From Craspedostauros australis (taxonomy: Eukaryota > Bacillariophyta > Bacillariophyceae > Mastogloiales > Achnanthaceae), in assembly GCA_026770025.1 (NCBI GenBank), contig JAMXDE010000009.1, positions 620,001 through 684,000 on the forward strand: 64,000 nucleotides of DNA, written 5' to 3'. Each line of letters begins with the position of its first letter. Within the stretch, counting starts at the first letter, position 1. Below the pieces are notes generated by a model, which was not told the DNA's origin, searched no databases, and worked only from the letters and a program-made list of their open reading frames with translations. Positions 21,241 through 31,744 of this stretch are shown in pieces. The position numbers and the translations under genes are program-made.

Positions 21241-23001
21241 ATGATGGACGACCCGACAACGGCGATCGGCGGCTCCAGCCGCAAGCGTTCACGCTCTCAG
21301 GCGCACACGGTTGCCACCAACAACGCCCGAATCCGCCTCAAGGGCATCGCGGCGGATCTGTCGGATGCGGCGACCATCGCGCATCAGCTGCTGGACAGCA
21401 GCAAGCGCAACTCGACCCTCAACAAGCTGCTGCAGCTGTCTGCGAGCCACGAGTCCAACTACAACCTGGGCTGCGACGATGTGCTCAATGCGCTCGTCAC
21501 CATCGTGTACGACGACGTCTTCGAATGGAAGTCAGCCAGGCCGTTCAGATGCAGCAAACGCGACGAACCGAGCTTCCACTCGAAGGAGGCGTGGACGACG
21601 CACCCGACGAAGGCTTGCGCTGCGTGGGCCCGGCACTGCGAGCACAAGCTCTCGCTGAGGTGCCTGGAGTCCGACCGATTCAAGCTCTACGAGATGGTCC
21701 TCGTCATCTTGCGGAATCTGTCCTTCGTGGCGGCCAACCTCCGTCTCATGGCGTATTCGCCCGGCGTTCTTTCCATTCTGATCGCCGCGCTGTACGAATC
21801 GACCGCATCCAGCAACCTCTGCAGCGAGGATGACACGACTGTGTCGTTGGCGAACACCAACACCAACCTCAGCAAGCTGGCGCTCCCGGCGCTCTACACA
21901 TTCGTCAACCTCACACCGTACCTGGATGTGTCCGGGCAGAAGCTGCTCGCGGACAAGCTCTTCCTAGCCCAGGACATGGACCCAGCAGCAACGGCCAACT
22001 TCTCCAGATCCAACGAGGAGTGTCCGCCCGTCCCCGATACCGAAACGTTTGGTCAGATTGCGGATGGCTCATGGGGATTTGGCGGTCTCTGGCTGGCAAA
22101 GAAGATGGACACCAAGGAGGACACCATCCAGGACGTGCCGAAGGTCACTCTTCTGGCGCTCACGCGTGATCAGCTGGTGTGGGTGTGGTCGATCTTCCCC
22201 GCATTGTGCAAGGTATTGGTGGATCCCTGCACACCTCGACTTGCGTTGCTGCAGGCCATCGAGCTGCTGCAAGAGTTCATCGGCCACGCCCGCGTCGCCG
22301 TCGTCGGCTCGATCGATGATCACGACACATCAGACAGCAAGATCGCGAGCTCCAGAGCCATCCTGGTCCGACTTCCGAAGAGCGTCCTCGATCGGCTGAT
22401 TCAGCTGCTCTACGTCCCACGCCTGGGACAGGAAGCCATGGAGTACATGGATCCAACGCGCAACATCGTCACGCGAGTGTTGGCACCCAAGCTCAAGACC
22501 ACCTACGACACGAGCGTAGACACTGACATCCGCGACCGCGTGCTGGATGTGCTGGTGCCACTGCTGGAGCTGGATTCTCCGCGCTTGGCCACGCAGCTCG
22601 CGACGGAGGTCCTATCGACGGGTCTGAGACGTCCAAACGTGGCCCTGTTCGACACGCTGCTCCCAATTCTCACGACGCAGGTGGGGAGGAGCGAGGCACC
22701 CCATCTGGCCACGCAGCTCCTTCGCGAGCTCAGTCGATCCAAGGAAGCCAAGGTCGGGTTGCAGTATCTCGAGGCACGCATGATCACGCTTGGGAGCAAG
22801 GACACCCGCATCGCGCAGCTTGCGATGAACCATCTCTTTGCCACGCAGGACAAGGGCGCGGCGACAGCGATGGGAACAGCAATGTCGACGGCAGTGTCCG
22901 CAGCCGCAGAGCAGAAGAGAGATTCGTTGACGCGAATTCCGTTGGGGGGTTCTGGCTCGTCTGCTGCGATGGCGCCAAAGAGTACGGCAAATCAAAACTG
23001 A
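21241..23001 (+). CDS. Armadillo/HEAT-like protein, possibly BAF250/ARID-type SWI/SNF subunit
   Basis: Single-exon frame of 586 residues. A basic N-terminus with a likely nuclear signal (SRKRSRSQ, residues 13-20) leads into helical repeats. The segment near 150-190 (LVILRNLSFVAANLRLMAYS) has the 'hRNLShhxxN' pattern seen in the armadillo-like C-terminal region of BAF250/ARID1 proteins. A further helical stretch (ALPALYTFVNLTPYLDVSG, about 220-240) fits the same fold. Residues 400-545 continue as LxxLLELDSPRLATQL-type helices. There is no ARID DNA-binding domain in this frame, so if the family is right this is the C-terminal half only, or a lineage-specific short form. Low-complexity Ala/Thr tail. 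The general armadillo call is safer than the SWI/SNF call. Confidence 0.7.
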   Translation: MMDDPTTAIGGSSRKRSRSQAHTVATNNARIRLKGIAADLSDAATIAHQLLDSSKRNSTLNKLLQLSASHESNYNLGCDDVLNALVTIVYDDVFEWKSARPFRCSKRDEPSFHSKEAWTTHPTKACAAWARHCEHKLSLRCLESDRFKLYEMVLVILRNLSFVAANLRLMAYSPGVLSILIAALYESTASSNLCSEDDTTVSLANTNTNLSKLALPALYTFVNLTPYLDVSGQKLLADKLFLAQDMDPAATANFSRSNEECPPVPDTETFGQIADGSWGFGGLWLAKKMDTKEDTIQDVPKVTLLALTRDQLVWVWSIFPALCKVLVDPCTPRLALLQAIELLQEFIGHARVAVVGSIDDHDTSDSKIASSRAILVRLPKSVLDRLIQLLYVPRLGQEAMEYMDPTRNIVTRVLAPKLKTTYDTSVDTDIRDRVLDVLVPLLELDSPRLATQLATEVLSTGLRRPNVALFDTLLPILTTQVGRSEAPHLATQLLRELSRSKEAKVGLQYLEARMITLGSKDTRIAQLAMNHLFATQDKGAATAMGTAMSTAVSAAAEQKRDSLTRIPLGGSGSSAAMAPKSTANQN

Positions 23002-24177
23002 ATACTCGACTCCAGAGTGGAACGAAGAGCACTCTACATGCGTTTCGGCGATAGATGCAGTACTTGCATGATGGTTGATTGCTCATGGAACAAGCATTTG
23101 AATTGGGATTGATACAATCATCGAGATTGTCGATGGTGCATGTTGCTGCGTCACCTCCGGGGCACACATCTTTTTGTTTACCTACACATAAAACATTCTC
23201 CCTTCGAACGATCAGGAGTGTTCGTGCAAGTGTCTTCCTTGATGACGACGTTGTTGGTGACGACGTTGTTGGTGACATTGTTGTTGGTGACATTGTTGTC
23301 GCTGGCAAGACTAGCGCATGCCTGGAATCCTTGGGAAGCATCCTTCTCGATGAACAAGCTAGCTTCCTTTGGCTTTACTCATTCGAATGAGTCGAGCAGT
23401 TTATCCACGACACATATCATAAAATGTGGAGGCCAAGTTTGTCCGCACACGCGGATTCTCGTCTGTGCGGAACCAAGCGCATCGTCGCCCCGGACCTCTC
23501 CTGGAAGGAGCCTCTCCTCCGCCAACACAACACAACACAACACAACGATCGAGGAACGGAAACCCGCATCAGCGCACTGCGACCAAACAGGGAAAACGCT
23601 GAGCAACACATGCACAATGCGCCACAACATGACACCAACCCCAGCGTCCTTCCTTCCGCCCTTTCCTTCGCACGGTCACCTATACCATCATTGCGTTCCG
23701 CCTCATCATCCATCACCAGTCATCATCGCATCGCTACTGCGGCATCGTGTTCGACCTTCCTGCCTCACTACAAGCAAAGGGTGAGCATCCAGGTACGGCT
23801 GAGTATCACGTTGCACCGGGTATATAGTGCCGCCAACTGCAACGCTCTCCATTTCCCACGTTGCCACACAGATTGATTGATGACTGCTCATGCTGACAGC
23901 GCCGTTGCATTTCACCTTTTTCACTTCGATCCATGCAAACGGACACTCCTGCGCCCATGTTCCACCGCGCACATCTTCCCATTTTGATACGTGTAATACA
24001 ACACGCGTGACGCTACATCACACAGACGATCAGAGAACAGCCAGATACGATCGCACTACTCCACTTACAAGTACATCTCCGATCAGCACAAACCACACCG
24101 ATACGCCGCTGAACCAACTGGATCTCTCGCTCCCTCCCCCATCTTCAAGCGCGACGGCAAGTTTCAACCACAGCCTG
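23002..24177. other. Intergenic and 5' leader of the ankyrin gene
   Basis: No gene. An imperfect 15-nt tandem repeat ('gttggtgacgacgtt' / 'gttggtgacattgtt') lies at about 23243-23300, and a short 'acaacacaacacaac' run near 23523-23545. The ankyrin reading frame is open upstream to an ATG at 23890, but that part is compositionally unlike the repeats and is more probably leader. Confidence 0.5.
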
Positions 24178-26478
24178 ATGGCATCCAACGTAGACAGACA
24201 GACCCGCGCATGCGAGACGTCGCTGATGCGCGCATGCCGGAACCAAGATATTGCACAGGTCAAGCATCAGCTCGAATCAAGAAGCGCATGCCGATATCCA
24301 CCAGGAGCCATCAAAGACCCCGAAGGCAACACCGCCTTTCATTACGCTTGCGCCGCCAGCAACGCGGACGTGGCGAAGTGCCTCATCGAATCCAAACACG
24401 GTTCCATCGACGTCAACGTGCAAAACAATAATCTGGAAACGCCATTGCACCGTGCCTGCAGAAACAACTGCGTCCAGGTCGTGAAGTATCTGTGCGAAAC
24501 GGAAGATCTCAAGGTCAACCAGTTCATTCAAGACTGCTGGGGCACTCTGCCAATTCACATCGTGTGCAACAGTTGGTCCATCCCAATCCTGAAGATCCTG
24601 ATGGAAGCCGACACAACCAACTCAATTTGCAGCACACCAGACAAAAATGGCATTACAGCGCTCCATCGCGCATGCATGAACCACAATCTAGAGGCGCTCA
24701 AGTTCATGCTGAGTTCAACGACAGCCCAGAAGATCGAGATCAACGTGAAGGACAGGGATGGGAAGACACCGCTCCACTACGCATGCGAGCAGGACCACCC
24801 AAAGACACTGGCTTGCTTGATTGGGTCCAACGTACCCAACATGAATGCCAACATCCAAGATGACGAAGGAAGGACACCTCTCCACCTTGCTTGTCGCAGC
24901 CGCGACGACCGAATGATGCGGCTTTTACTTGATCGACATTCACATACGGATGTCGACCCAAACATTGCCGATAAGAACGGTGATACGCCGCTGCATCTGA
25001 TCTGCTCCTCCGCCAAGAGAAAAGTAATCCAGAACATGATGAAGAAGCCGAGACTCCCAAAGCTCGATTTCCACAGAAAGGACACGGAGGGTCACACTCC
25101 ATTTGAGCTTGCATGTCGCCATAATAAAGATCAAACCATGGCACCGTATTTGGTGATGTTGGATCCAAGCATTGACATCACTGTCCAAGACAGCAAATCC
25201 GGCGACACCCCGGTCCATTGTGCGTTTCGCAATGGGTCCGTCCGTGCGGTACGATGCTGGATGGCAATCAAGAAGTTCCCCGAAGCTTTCCGCATCCAAA
25301 ACAAGGATGGGGACACAGCTTTCCACGCCGCCTGCCGCTCTGAGAACGTGAATGTAGTCAGGTACTTGATCGAGTCGAGTAAAGTGGACGTTGGCGTTCA
25401 GACGAAGAACGGAAAAGGTGATACTCTTTTTCACATCGCATTCGCTTCCAGAGGTCAAGACATGCTTTCATATCTGATCAAGTCACATGAAGCCGAGATG
25501 AAGAGAGAGATGCAAAACAATGATGGCAACACTCTCCTTCATGTCGCATTGATCGACAATCACTCGCGGAAGTGCCTGTCGTTGATATGGCCCAACAAGG
25601 GAACTTTGGACGCGACGATTCAGAACAAAGACGGCGACACGGCATTACACCTTGGAATGAAAAACAGCAACACAGACATACGCGCAATGATGCTTAAATC
25701 CGACTCTCTTGTTGTCGACGGCAGCATCCGAAACCACAAGGGGGATACTGCACTTCACGCCATGTGCGCAAATAAGTCTGCCAACACGAGCACGGCGTAT
25801 GAGTTTTTTGCATCGGACCTGCCAAACGTAAATTTCAATGCCCAGAACAACCATGGCGATACACCCCTGCATGTCGTATCCCGGGAGGGCTCCGGGTACA
25901 TTCTCAGATATATCTCGAGATGGCACAAAGACAAGTTTGATCCCACCGTCAGGAACAAGAATGGTGAAACACCCATGCACATTCTCAAACGAGATCGCCG
26001 GTTGTTTCCAATTGACGAGGAAATGAAGCTCACCAGACTCTACGATCTGATCCGAAACAGAGCCATAGGGTACCGCAACTTGCATCAAGTCTGCACCGTC
26101 GCAAACGGAGATGCGATAGATCGGTTGATCGCGTCGGCGCCGCCATCGGCGAACCTGCAAGACAAGAATGGCGACACTCCGTTGCATATCGCAGTCCGCC
26201 GAAACCTCTTGAGGCGAGCGGAGTCATTGGTAGCATCAAAGGGGGCAGACCCAACAATTCGAAACCGTGATGGTGATACCGCATTACACACGGCCAGCAA
26301 ATGGAATCGAAAGAGATTGCTGAAGTCATTGATCAAAGCAGAGAGTGTGGCTGCTTCTTTCGATGTGAAGAACCATGAGGGTAAAACAGCATTAGATATT
26401 GCGAAGGAAAGGGGCTACGATGAAGTCAGAGTGCTATTGGATGAAGCTCGTCCGAATAAACGCATGAAGGTGACCTGA
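24178..26478 (+). CDS. Long ankyrin-repeat protein
   Basis: Single-exon frame. I chose the ATG at 24178 (766 residues) because the ankyrin fold starts about 10 residues later. An ATG at 23890 would add 96 residues of Ser/Thr/His-rich sequence without a domain. Roughly 20 ankyrin repeats fill the protein from residue about 10 to 755, with an unusual and persistent turn: NKDGDTALH, NHGDTPLH, NNDGNTLLH in place of the common DGRTPLH. There is no transmembrane, kinase, SOCS or BTB domain. The C-terminus ends RPNKRMKVT, a possible short basic nuclear signal. Ankyrin solenoids bind proteins; the partner cannot be told from sequence. The frame ends in TGA, evidence that TGA is a normal stop in this genome. 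Confidence 0.88.
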   Translation: MASNVDRQTRACETSLMRACRNQDIAQVKHQLESRSACRYPPGAIKDPEGNTAFHYACAASNADVAKCLIESKHGSIDVNVQNNNLETPLHRACRNNCVQVVKYLCETEDLKVNQFIQDCWGTLPIHIVCNSWSIPILKILMEADTTNSICSTPDKNGITALHRACMNHNLEALKFMLSSTTAQKIEINVKDRDGKTPLHYACEQDHPKTLACLIGSNVPNMNANIQDDEGRTPLHLACRSRDDRMMRLLLDRHSHTDVDPNIADKNGDTPLHLICSSAKRKVIQNMMKKPRLPKLDFHRKDTEGHTPFELACRHNKDQTMAPYLVMLDPSIDITVQDSKSGDTPVHCAFRNGSVRAVRCWMAIKKFPEAFRIQNKDGDTAFHAACRSENVNVVRYLIESSKVDVGVQTKNGKGDTLFHIAFASRGQDMLSYLIKSHEAEMKREMQNNDGNTLLHVALIDNHSRKCLSLIWPNKGTLDATIQNKDGDTALHLGMKNSNTDIRAMMLKSDSLVVDGSIRNHKGDTALHAMCANKSANTSTAYEFFASDLPNVNFNAQNNHGDTPLHVVSREGSGYILRYISRWHKDKFDPTVRNKNGETPMHILKRDRRLFPIDEEMKLTRLYDLIRNRAIGYRNLHQVCTVANGDAIDRLIASAPPSANLQDKNGDTPLHIAVRRNLLRRAESLVASKGADPTIRNRDGDTALHTASKWNRKRLLKSLIKAESVAASFDVKNHEGKTALDIAKERGYDEVRVLLDEARPNKRMKVT

Positions 26479-26844
26479 GATATCAGCATAGCACTTCCCC
26501 GACGAAGGCACGCAACGGAAGATCGGCTGGAGCAATCCGTCAGTACAACAGCGATGTAAAATGTACAAATAGTTCATACGCTCGCGTGGCGAATCAAATC
26601 GGCACAAAAACACCTTCGCATGGTTCTGAGTGTGGTTACCGCGACCTTTAGCCGAGCTGCGCTCACATGCAATCATCATGGCATGATTGCACCATGGCGT
26701 GCTCAGACGACGACAGCGATGGCAGCATCTATCTGCAGACCGAACATCAGGGTCGTTGCCTTGCACGAAGAATGCGCCGAAGGGAATAATGCCATCCGCT
26801 TTGCCAGAGGATAGATCACGATGCACCGGGACGAACGTCTCTCT

Positions 26845-26879
<35 letters not shown>

Positions 26880-28729
26880 GGGCGGAGAGTTGATGGAGGT
26901 TGCTTTGTGATCGCCATCGAGGCCAGAGCAGAGTAGAAGTATCTGGAAGCATGCATGATCGCACTTGCGAGCAGGGTAAGGACACCCACATCGTGCAGGT
27001 TGCAACGAACTTTCTCTTTGCCGCTCAGGTCAACCGTTGAATAGCCTGGCACTCATGCTTTCCTTTGCAATGTTTTGCTTGCTTCATGTGAAAGCGAATG
27101 GACGTGCGTGTTCGGAACATGCGGTCCCAAGATCCTTGTCAATTGCTTCCGAACAACTCTTCTGCAAGTGTGCTCGAGTACATCGCGGGTACAACTATGC
27201 ACAGGTTCGCTGACACACAGAGCTGCGTGACGACGAAGCTCGTTCGCGGCGCATGGGCTGACTTGCTCATACCCACTGGCGCTCGAAACGCATGTGCTCC
27301 GAGTCGCTTTGAGCCACGCCGATTCGGACACGAGCAACAGATCGATCAGCACATGGCGAGTGCATCTCCGTCTGCTGTACGAATCGATGAGAACAATGGG
27401 AGCTCCGCATAGAAGAGTAGAATAGGAATGGAATAGTGATACTGGTGGCGAACAGGACTGGCACAACTCCAGCACTCCAGCACCCCCGCCACGCCGGCAA
27501 TCCATTCCATACATGCAGTAGCACTACGGTCGCTTGATACTGACCGTGCTGAATGGAGTGCATATCATGGAGATGCAAGGTGAACAGCAACACCAACATC
27601 ATGCGACGTGTGAAGCTGTGAGTACGACGGCGAAACTGTGCGAAGAATGGGTGGTGTGTGGCTTGCCTTTCACTTGGTAGCTTGGTCGCTTGGTTGATTG
27701 ATCGTCGCAGAGTGTTGCTTGCCATCACAAAACATTGCGAATTGTGGCGAATTGTAGCGATCTGTTTTGCTGTTCACTCGATAGACGAGAGTTGTCTCAA
27801 CAAAGGACAACAAGTGGACATTGAGCCGAACAATAGGGGACCAAACCACGAGCGTGCGATATTTGTAGCTATTCCACTTAGTGAGATCGATCGATTCAGT
27901 TCTTGATCTTGTTGCGCCTGTCGGCTGCAGTCACCAATCAAAACACGCGGGCGTGACATCCAGTCATTCCTAATGTCGAACAAAACCAACGCCACAAATT
28001 CAACACACCACTTCACATCACATCACATGTTCTCTGTGTGGTGTCACTCCCAACACTCGTCTCATGGCCAATACTCAAACGATGTCGTTCATACCAGTAT
28101 CAACAATCGGCACCGCTGGTACTATTAACAATATTAGCACTATTATCCCGTTTAGTACTGTTGGTGCTGTTGAATTGATGCTCCAATCCATCACAACAAA
28201 CGATTCGCTGGAGTCTCGGCACGAGCGAAACTGGGGGTACGGGTGAGAAACAAGACCAATTGCCATGATGGATACATAATATGAGCACTCCAGAAGAGTG
28301 AGAGTACATACTAGTATGATCAAGTAGATGCAACAGTCGGTGGATCACCCGCTCGAGCAAAATGCCATCAAGATGGATCTTGCTCTTGCAATCCGCAACC
28401 GATTGTAGTCCTGCGCCGACATGTATCTTGGATTGGACTCAATTCGATGATCGATCGAGATGCGCCATGCACAAGCCATAGAGCAGTATCAGTCCTGTAT
28501 ACTCCTCCTGTACCAGCGAACGAGTGGAATGCAGGAATACATGAATGAGTGGAATGCGACCTCCTCTGGGGAGTGGATTCCATTCCATCCCTCGTCGTCT
28601 CTTCTCATCTCATAAAATCAAATCGCATTCAGCAACAACAATATCAGCACATCACAGCAACGACGTACTCGTACTCGCACTCGCACTCGCCATCAACACC
28701 AACGCCAACACCGACACGAGCGAGCAACC
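26479..28729. other. Intergenic, 2.25 kb
   Basis: No gene I can support on either strand. It contains an uninterrupted (AG)n run at about 26847-26876, preceded by CTCTCT, so it can also fold back. Just upstream of the trypsin start, A/T-containing sequence 'cataaaatca' (about 28607) and a 'ctcgcactcgcactcgc' run are seen. Confidence 0.5.
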
Positions 28730-30350
28730 ATGAAACTTTCATCAGCCCTTCCCATCTTCATCGCAGTCATCGCGACTGCCTCAAACATCGCTGCATCGGC
28801 AGCAGACCATCATTCTGCCGTCGGCCGTGACACCCAACATGACACCAAAGGACGCGCACTCAGAGGCGGTGCCCACACCAACAATCCTGCTCTGCATCAT
28901 CATGATTCTCACACCAACGCGAAGAAGACCACGCGTGGCGGAGATCGTCCAAAGAAGCATGGACATGGCAGCAGCCCAACCCACAACAAGCGCACCCACT
29001 CCATCAACGCCAACAACTATGAGACGCACATCGTGGGAGGAAACGAAGCGACGAAGGGAGAGTACCCAGAGTTCGTCCATTGGGCCGTGGGATGCGGCGG
29101 ATTGCTCATCGCACCTGACATCGTCCTCACTGCGGCACATTGCGACTCCGATCAGACCATCAGGATGGACGCCATCATCAGCGCGTACGATGAGTTTGCA
29201 TGGAACCAGCCAACAGGACCCAACGCACGCAAGATCGATGACAAGCGCGTCCATCCAGACTATGCCGCCACTCAGATCAACGACATCATGCTCTTCTGTC
29301 TATCCAACCCTGCACCATCCAATGTGTCCATGATGAAGATCAACAGCAAGTTCGGCACTCCAGGCACGGACGGCTTGGGAAATCCGCAGACCATGACGGT
29401 GATTGGTTTTGGAGACACATCGGACGGTGGCTCTCCATCAGAGACTCTGATGGAGCTGGACATCCAGCAGGTCGATACTGCGTGGTGAAACGATCAGGAC
29501 AGATACAACGGACAGGTCAGCGATGAGGCGGAGTTCTGTGCTGGCTTCGTGAAGGATGGTGTCCACCAGGGTGCCAAGGACTCGTGTCAGGGTGACTCTG
29601 GCGGTCCCGTGTTTGTGACTGAGGGTGGCGAGCGCGTTCAGGTGGGCGTGGTGTCTTGGGGTATCGGCTGTGCTCAGCAGCGATATCCTGGTGTGTATGC
29701 TCGTGTGAGCAACACGTATGAATGGATCAAGGTACGTACATCCGAGTAGGTGCATGCATGTCAATGCATGATGGAAGCATGATTGAAGTATGGTTGAAAC
29801 ATGAAAGAGTATGGTGAGTATGGTGAGTATGCAAAGATATATGGTATGATCACAGCAGCGAGCTCACTATTCCATTCCATTCCATTCTATTGTGCTTTTC
29901 CCCACTCTCCCAATACTCCTACACCCACAGGAGAATGCATGTGCCATGTCCAAAGTACCATCCGAGCTGTGTGGCACAGGAGGCGGAAACAGCGATGATG
30001 AGAATGACAACAACAACGGTGATGGTGGCGATGATGACAGCTCCTGCATCCCTGTCACGTTGAAGCTCCACACCGATGATTTCCCAGAAGACACATCCTT
30101 TATGATGTATGACTCTCAAGATTCGAGCACAGAGTATTGGAATGAGTCTGGCTTCATTCGGTCCAACACTGAGTATCCTGAATACAAAGCATGCGTTCCA
30201 CGTGATCGTTGCACTTACTTTGATTTCTTTGATGCCTTCGGCGATGGCATCAGCGGAGACGGCTTCACGTTGACCGCCGACGGAAAGCAGCTGCACTCTG
30301 GTGGCAACATCGGATCGGAGGTGTTGAAGAACATTCCTGATGGTTGCTAG
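28730..30350 (+). CDS. Secreted trypsin-like serine protease with C-terminal extracellular module; in-frame TGA
   Basis: Exon 1 is 28730-29731 and exon 2 is 29931-30350 (donor AAG|GTACGT, acceptor ACACCCACAG|GAG, phase 0). A signal peptide covers residues 1-25, then a His/Lys-rich propeptide. The protease starts at IVGG (101), with H137 (TAAHC), D185 (NDIML) and S290 (GDSGGP). D284 six residues before the serine predicts trypsin-like Lys/Arg cleavage. Exon 2 adds an acidic linker and a diatom-type module (DDFPEDTSF ... [10 protein letters not shown] ... GGNIGSE). Codon 253 (29486-29488) is TGA, in frame, with perfect family similarity on both sides. It falls where chymotrypsin-fold proteases have the Cys that pairs with the one in FCAG (C270). 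Possible reasons are a sequencing error, a young nonsense mutation, or selenocysteine recoding. As read literally the gene is broken. Confidence 0.85.
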
Positions 30351-31744
30351 AGCGAGAAGAGAGAGAGAGAGAGAGAGAATAGAGAGGATGGATTGTGTGT
30401 GAGACAACAGAACGGTCTTTGTAATGCCAATAGCAACAGCAACGCCAACGACAATGGCAGCATTATGCAATCCTCCTCTTCCAAGTACGTGTGTTCCACA
30501 ATAGAGTAGTCGTAGGAAAACCAATCGGAGCGTGGTTGCTCACACAACTCCAGAATGTAGGATCGTGTATCACAACAACCGTTGATTGCTTGTTGTGTAC
30601 TCACGCGGATGCACCATCACCGTTCGAATTGTGGAGCACATACCGACGACCGCGGTTGCTTGCGCTGACGCGGGCAGAGGCAAAGCATGAGAGGAATGAT
30701 AGGGTGTGCCAGATCAAGAAGGGAGGTGTTGCCACCCAATGCGCTGCGATGATGGCTGCTTGTGAGGAAGCGGGAGTTTGTTGTTATTGATGGATTGTGT
30801 GTGTGTTTGTGGGGAGGTTGGATGGGGGTGGTGGACAGTCAAGGCGGTGTGTGAAATGCCAGGACCATCCTTGTGGAGGACGTTGTGCAAGCACAAAGGG
30901 ATCCTCCCCGTGTCAAAAAGTAGTTTCAACAAGTGTCGGGCGATGCCCGACAATACTTCGTTAAAAGATATTAGAACAGTTACTACACAAGATCAAAGCC
31001 AATAGGCGAAGAGAGATGGGTGTTAGAAAGGTGCGCACACGCACAGGCGAGGAGAGGAGTTGATGCTGTGTGATGCTCATCTCGTACAAATTCCGCAGAA
31101 TGGGCGAGGCGCTGATGTGTGTGTCCCGATGGCGCTTTCCGACCACCTTTTTTATTGCGCAGTCTACCATACTTGCATGAGCACAGAGGATGCCGAAGGG
31201 AGAGGAATGAATCTTGTGCGCATGTTATGGGCGAAGATGGAGTTGCGAAGGTAGACACCCACGTCGGATGACTCGCGAGAGGGGCTTGGGTTGATGGACG
31301 GAACTGGAGTTGTGGAATGTTGGAGGAGGCGGAGAAGCGATTCGAAGTGATCAAAATGAGATCAAAGGAGGCTTGCCAAGCCCAACAACCGGTCAACAGA
31401 CGAGGTAGAATACGAGGGCAGGCGGCACCAATCCAACACCAACTGCTGATCCGCAGCATGGGTGTTGCGTATCATCCGGCAGACCGCACTGTGATGGTTT
31501 GATACAATTTCTCTACCCATCTTCCGATTTCTACACTAATTTTCCATTTCCGGACATCTGCCTCTCGCGTGCTCTTGCTGTCTCAACGCCTCGACGTGGG
31601 CCTTTTCATATTGGTATCATGCGTGCATGTGCATGTATGTGCGTACATGTGTGTTTGTGCGATACCCCGTCTCTATGTTTCCCTGGACTATCGACGGATG
31701 AAGCTGCCGCTGTTTCCCCTTCAGATCCTGCTTCGTCTCCTTTT
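30351..31744. other. Intergenic and trypsin 3' region
   Basis: A (GA)n run (about 30359-30378) follows the trypsin stop within 10 nt. No gene is seen in the remainder. I found no convincing SECIS-type hairpin by eye, but this cannot be excluded without folding. Confidence 0.45.

Noticed and set aside
29485-29515. Mini-intron (GTGAAACG ... ACGGACAG, 31 nt) that would remove the TGA in the trypsin gene
   Set aside because: It is far shorter than every other intron here, and removing it shifts the frame out of the FCAG...GDSGGP sequence.
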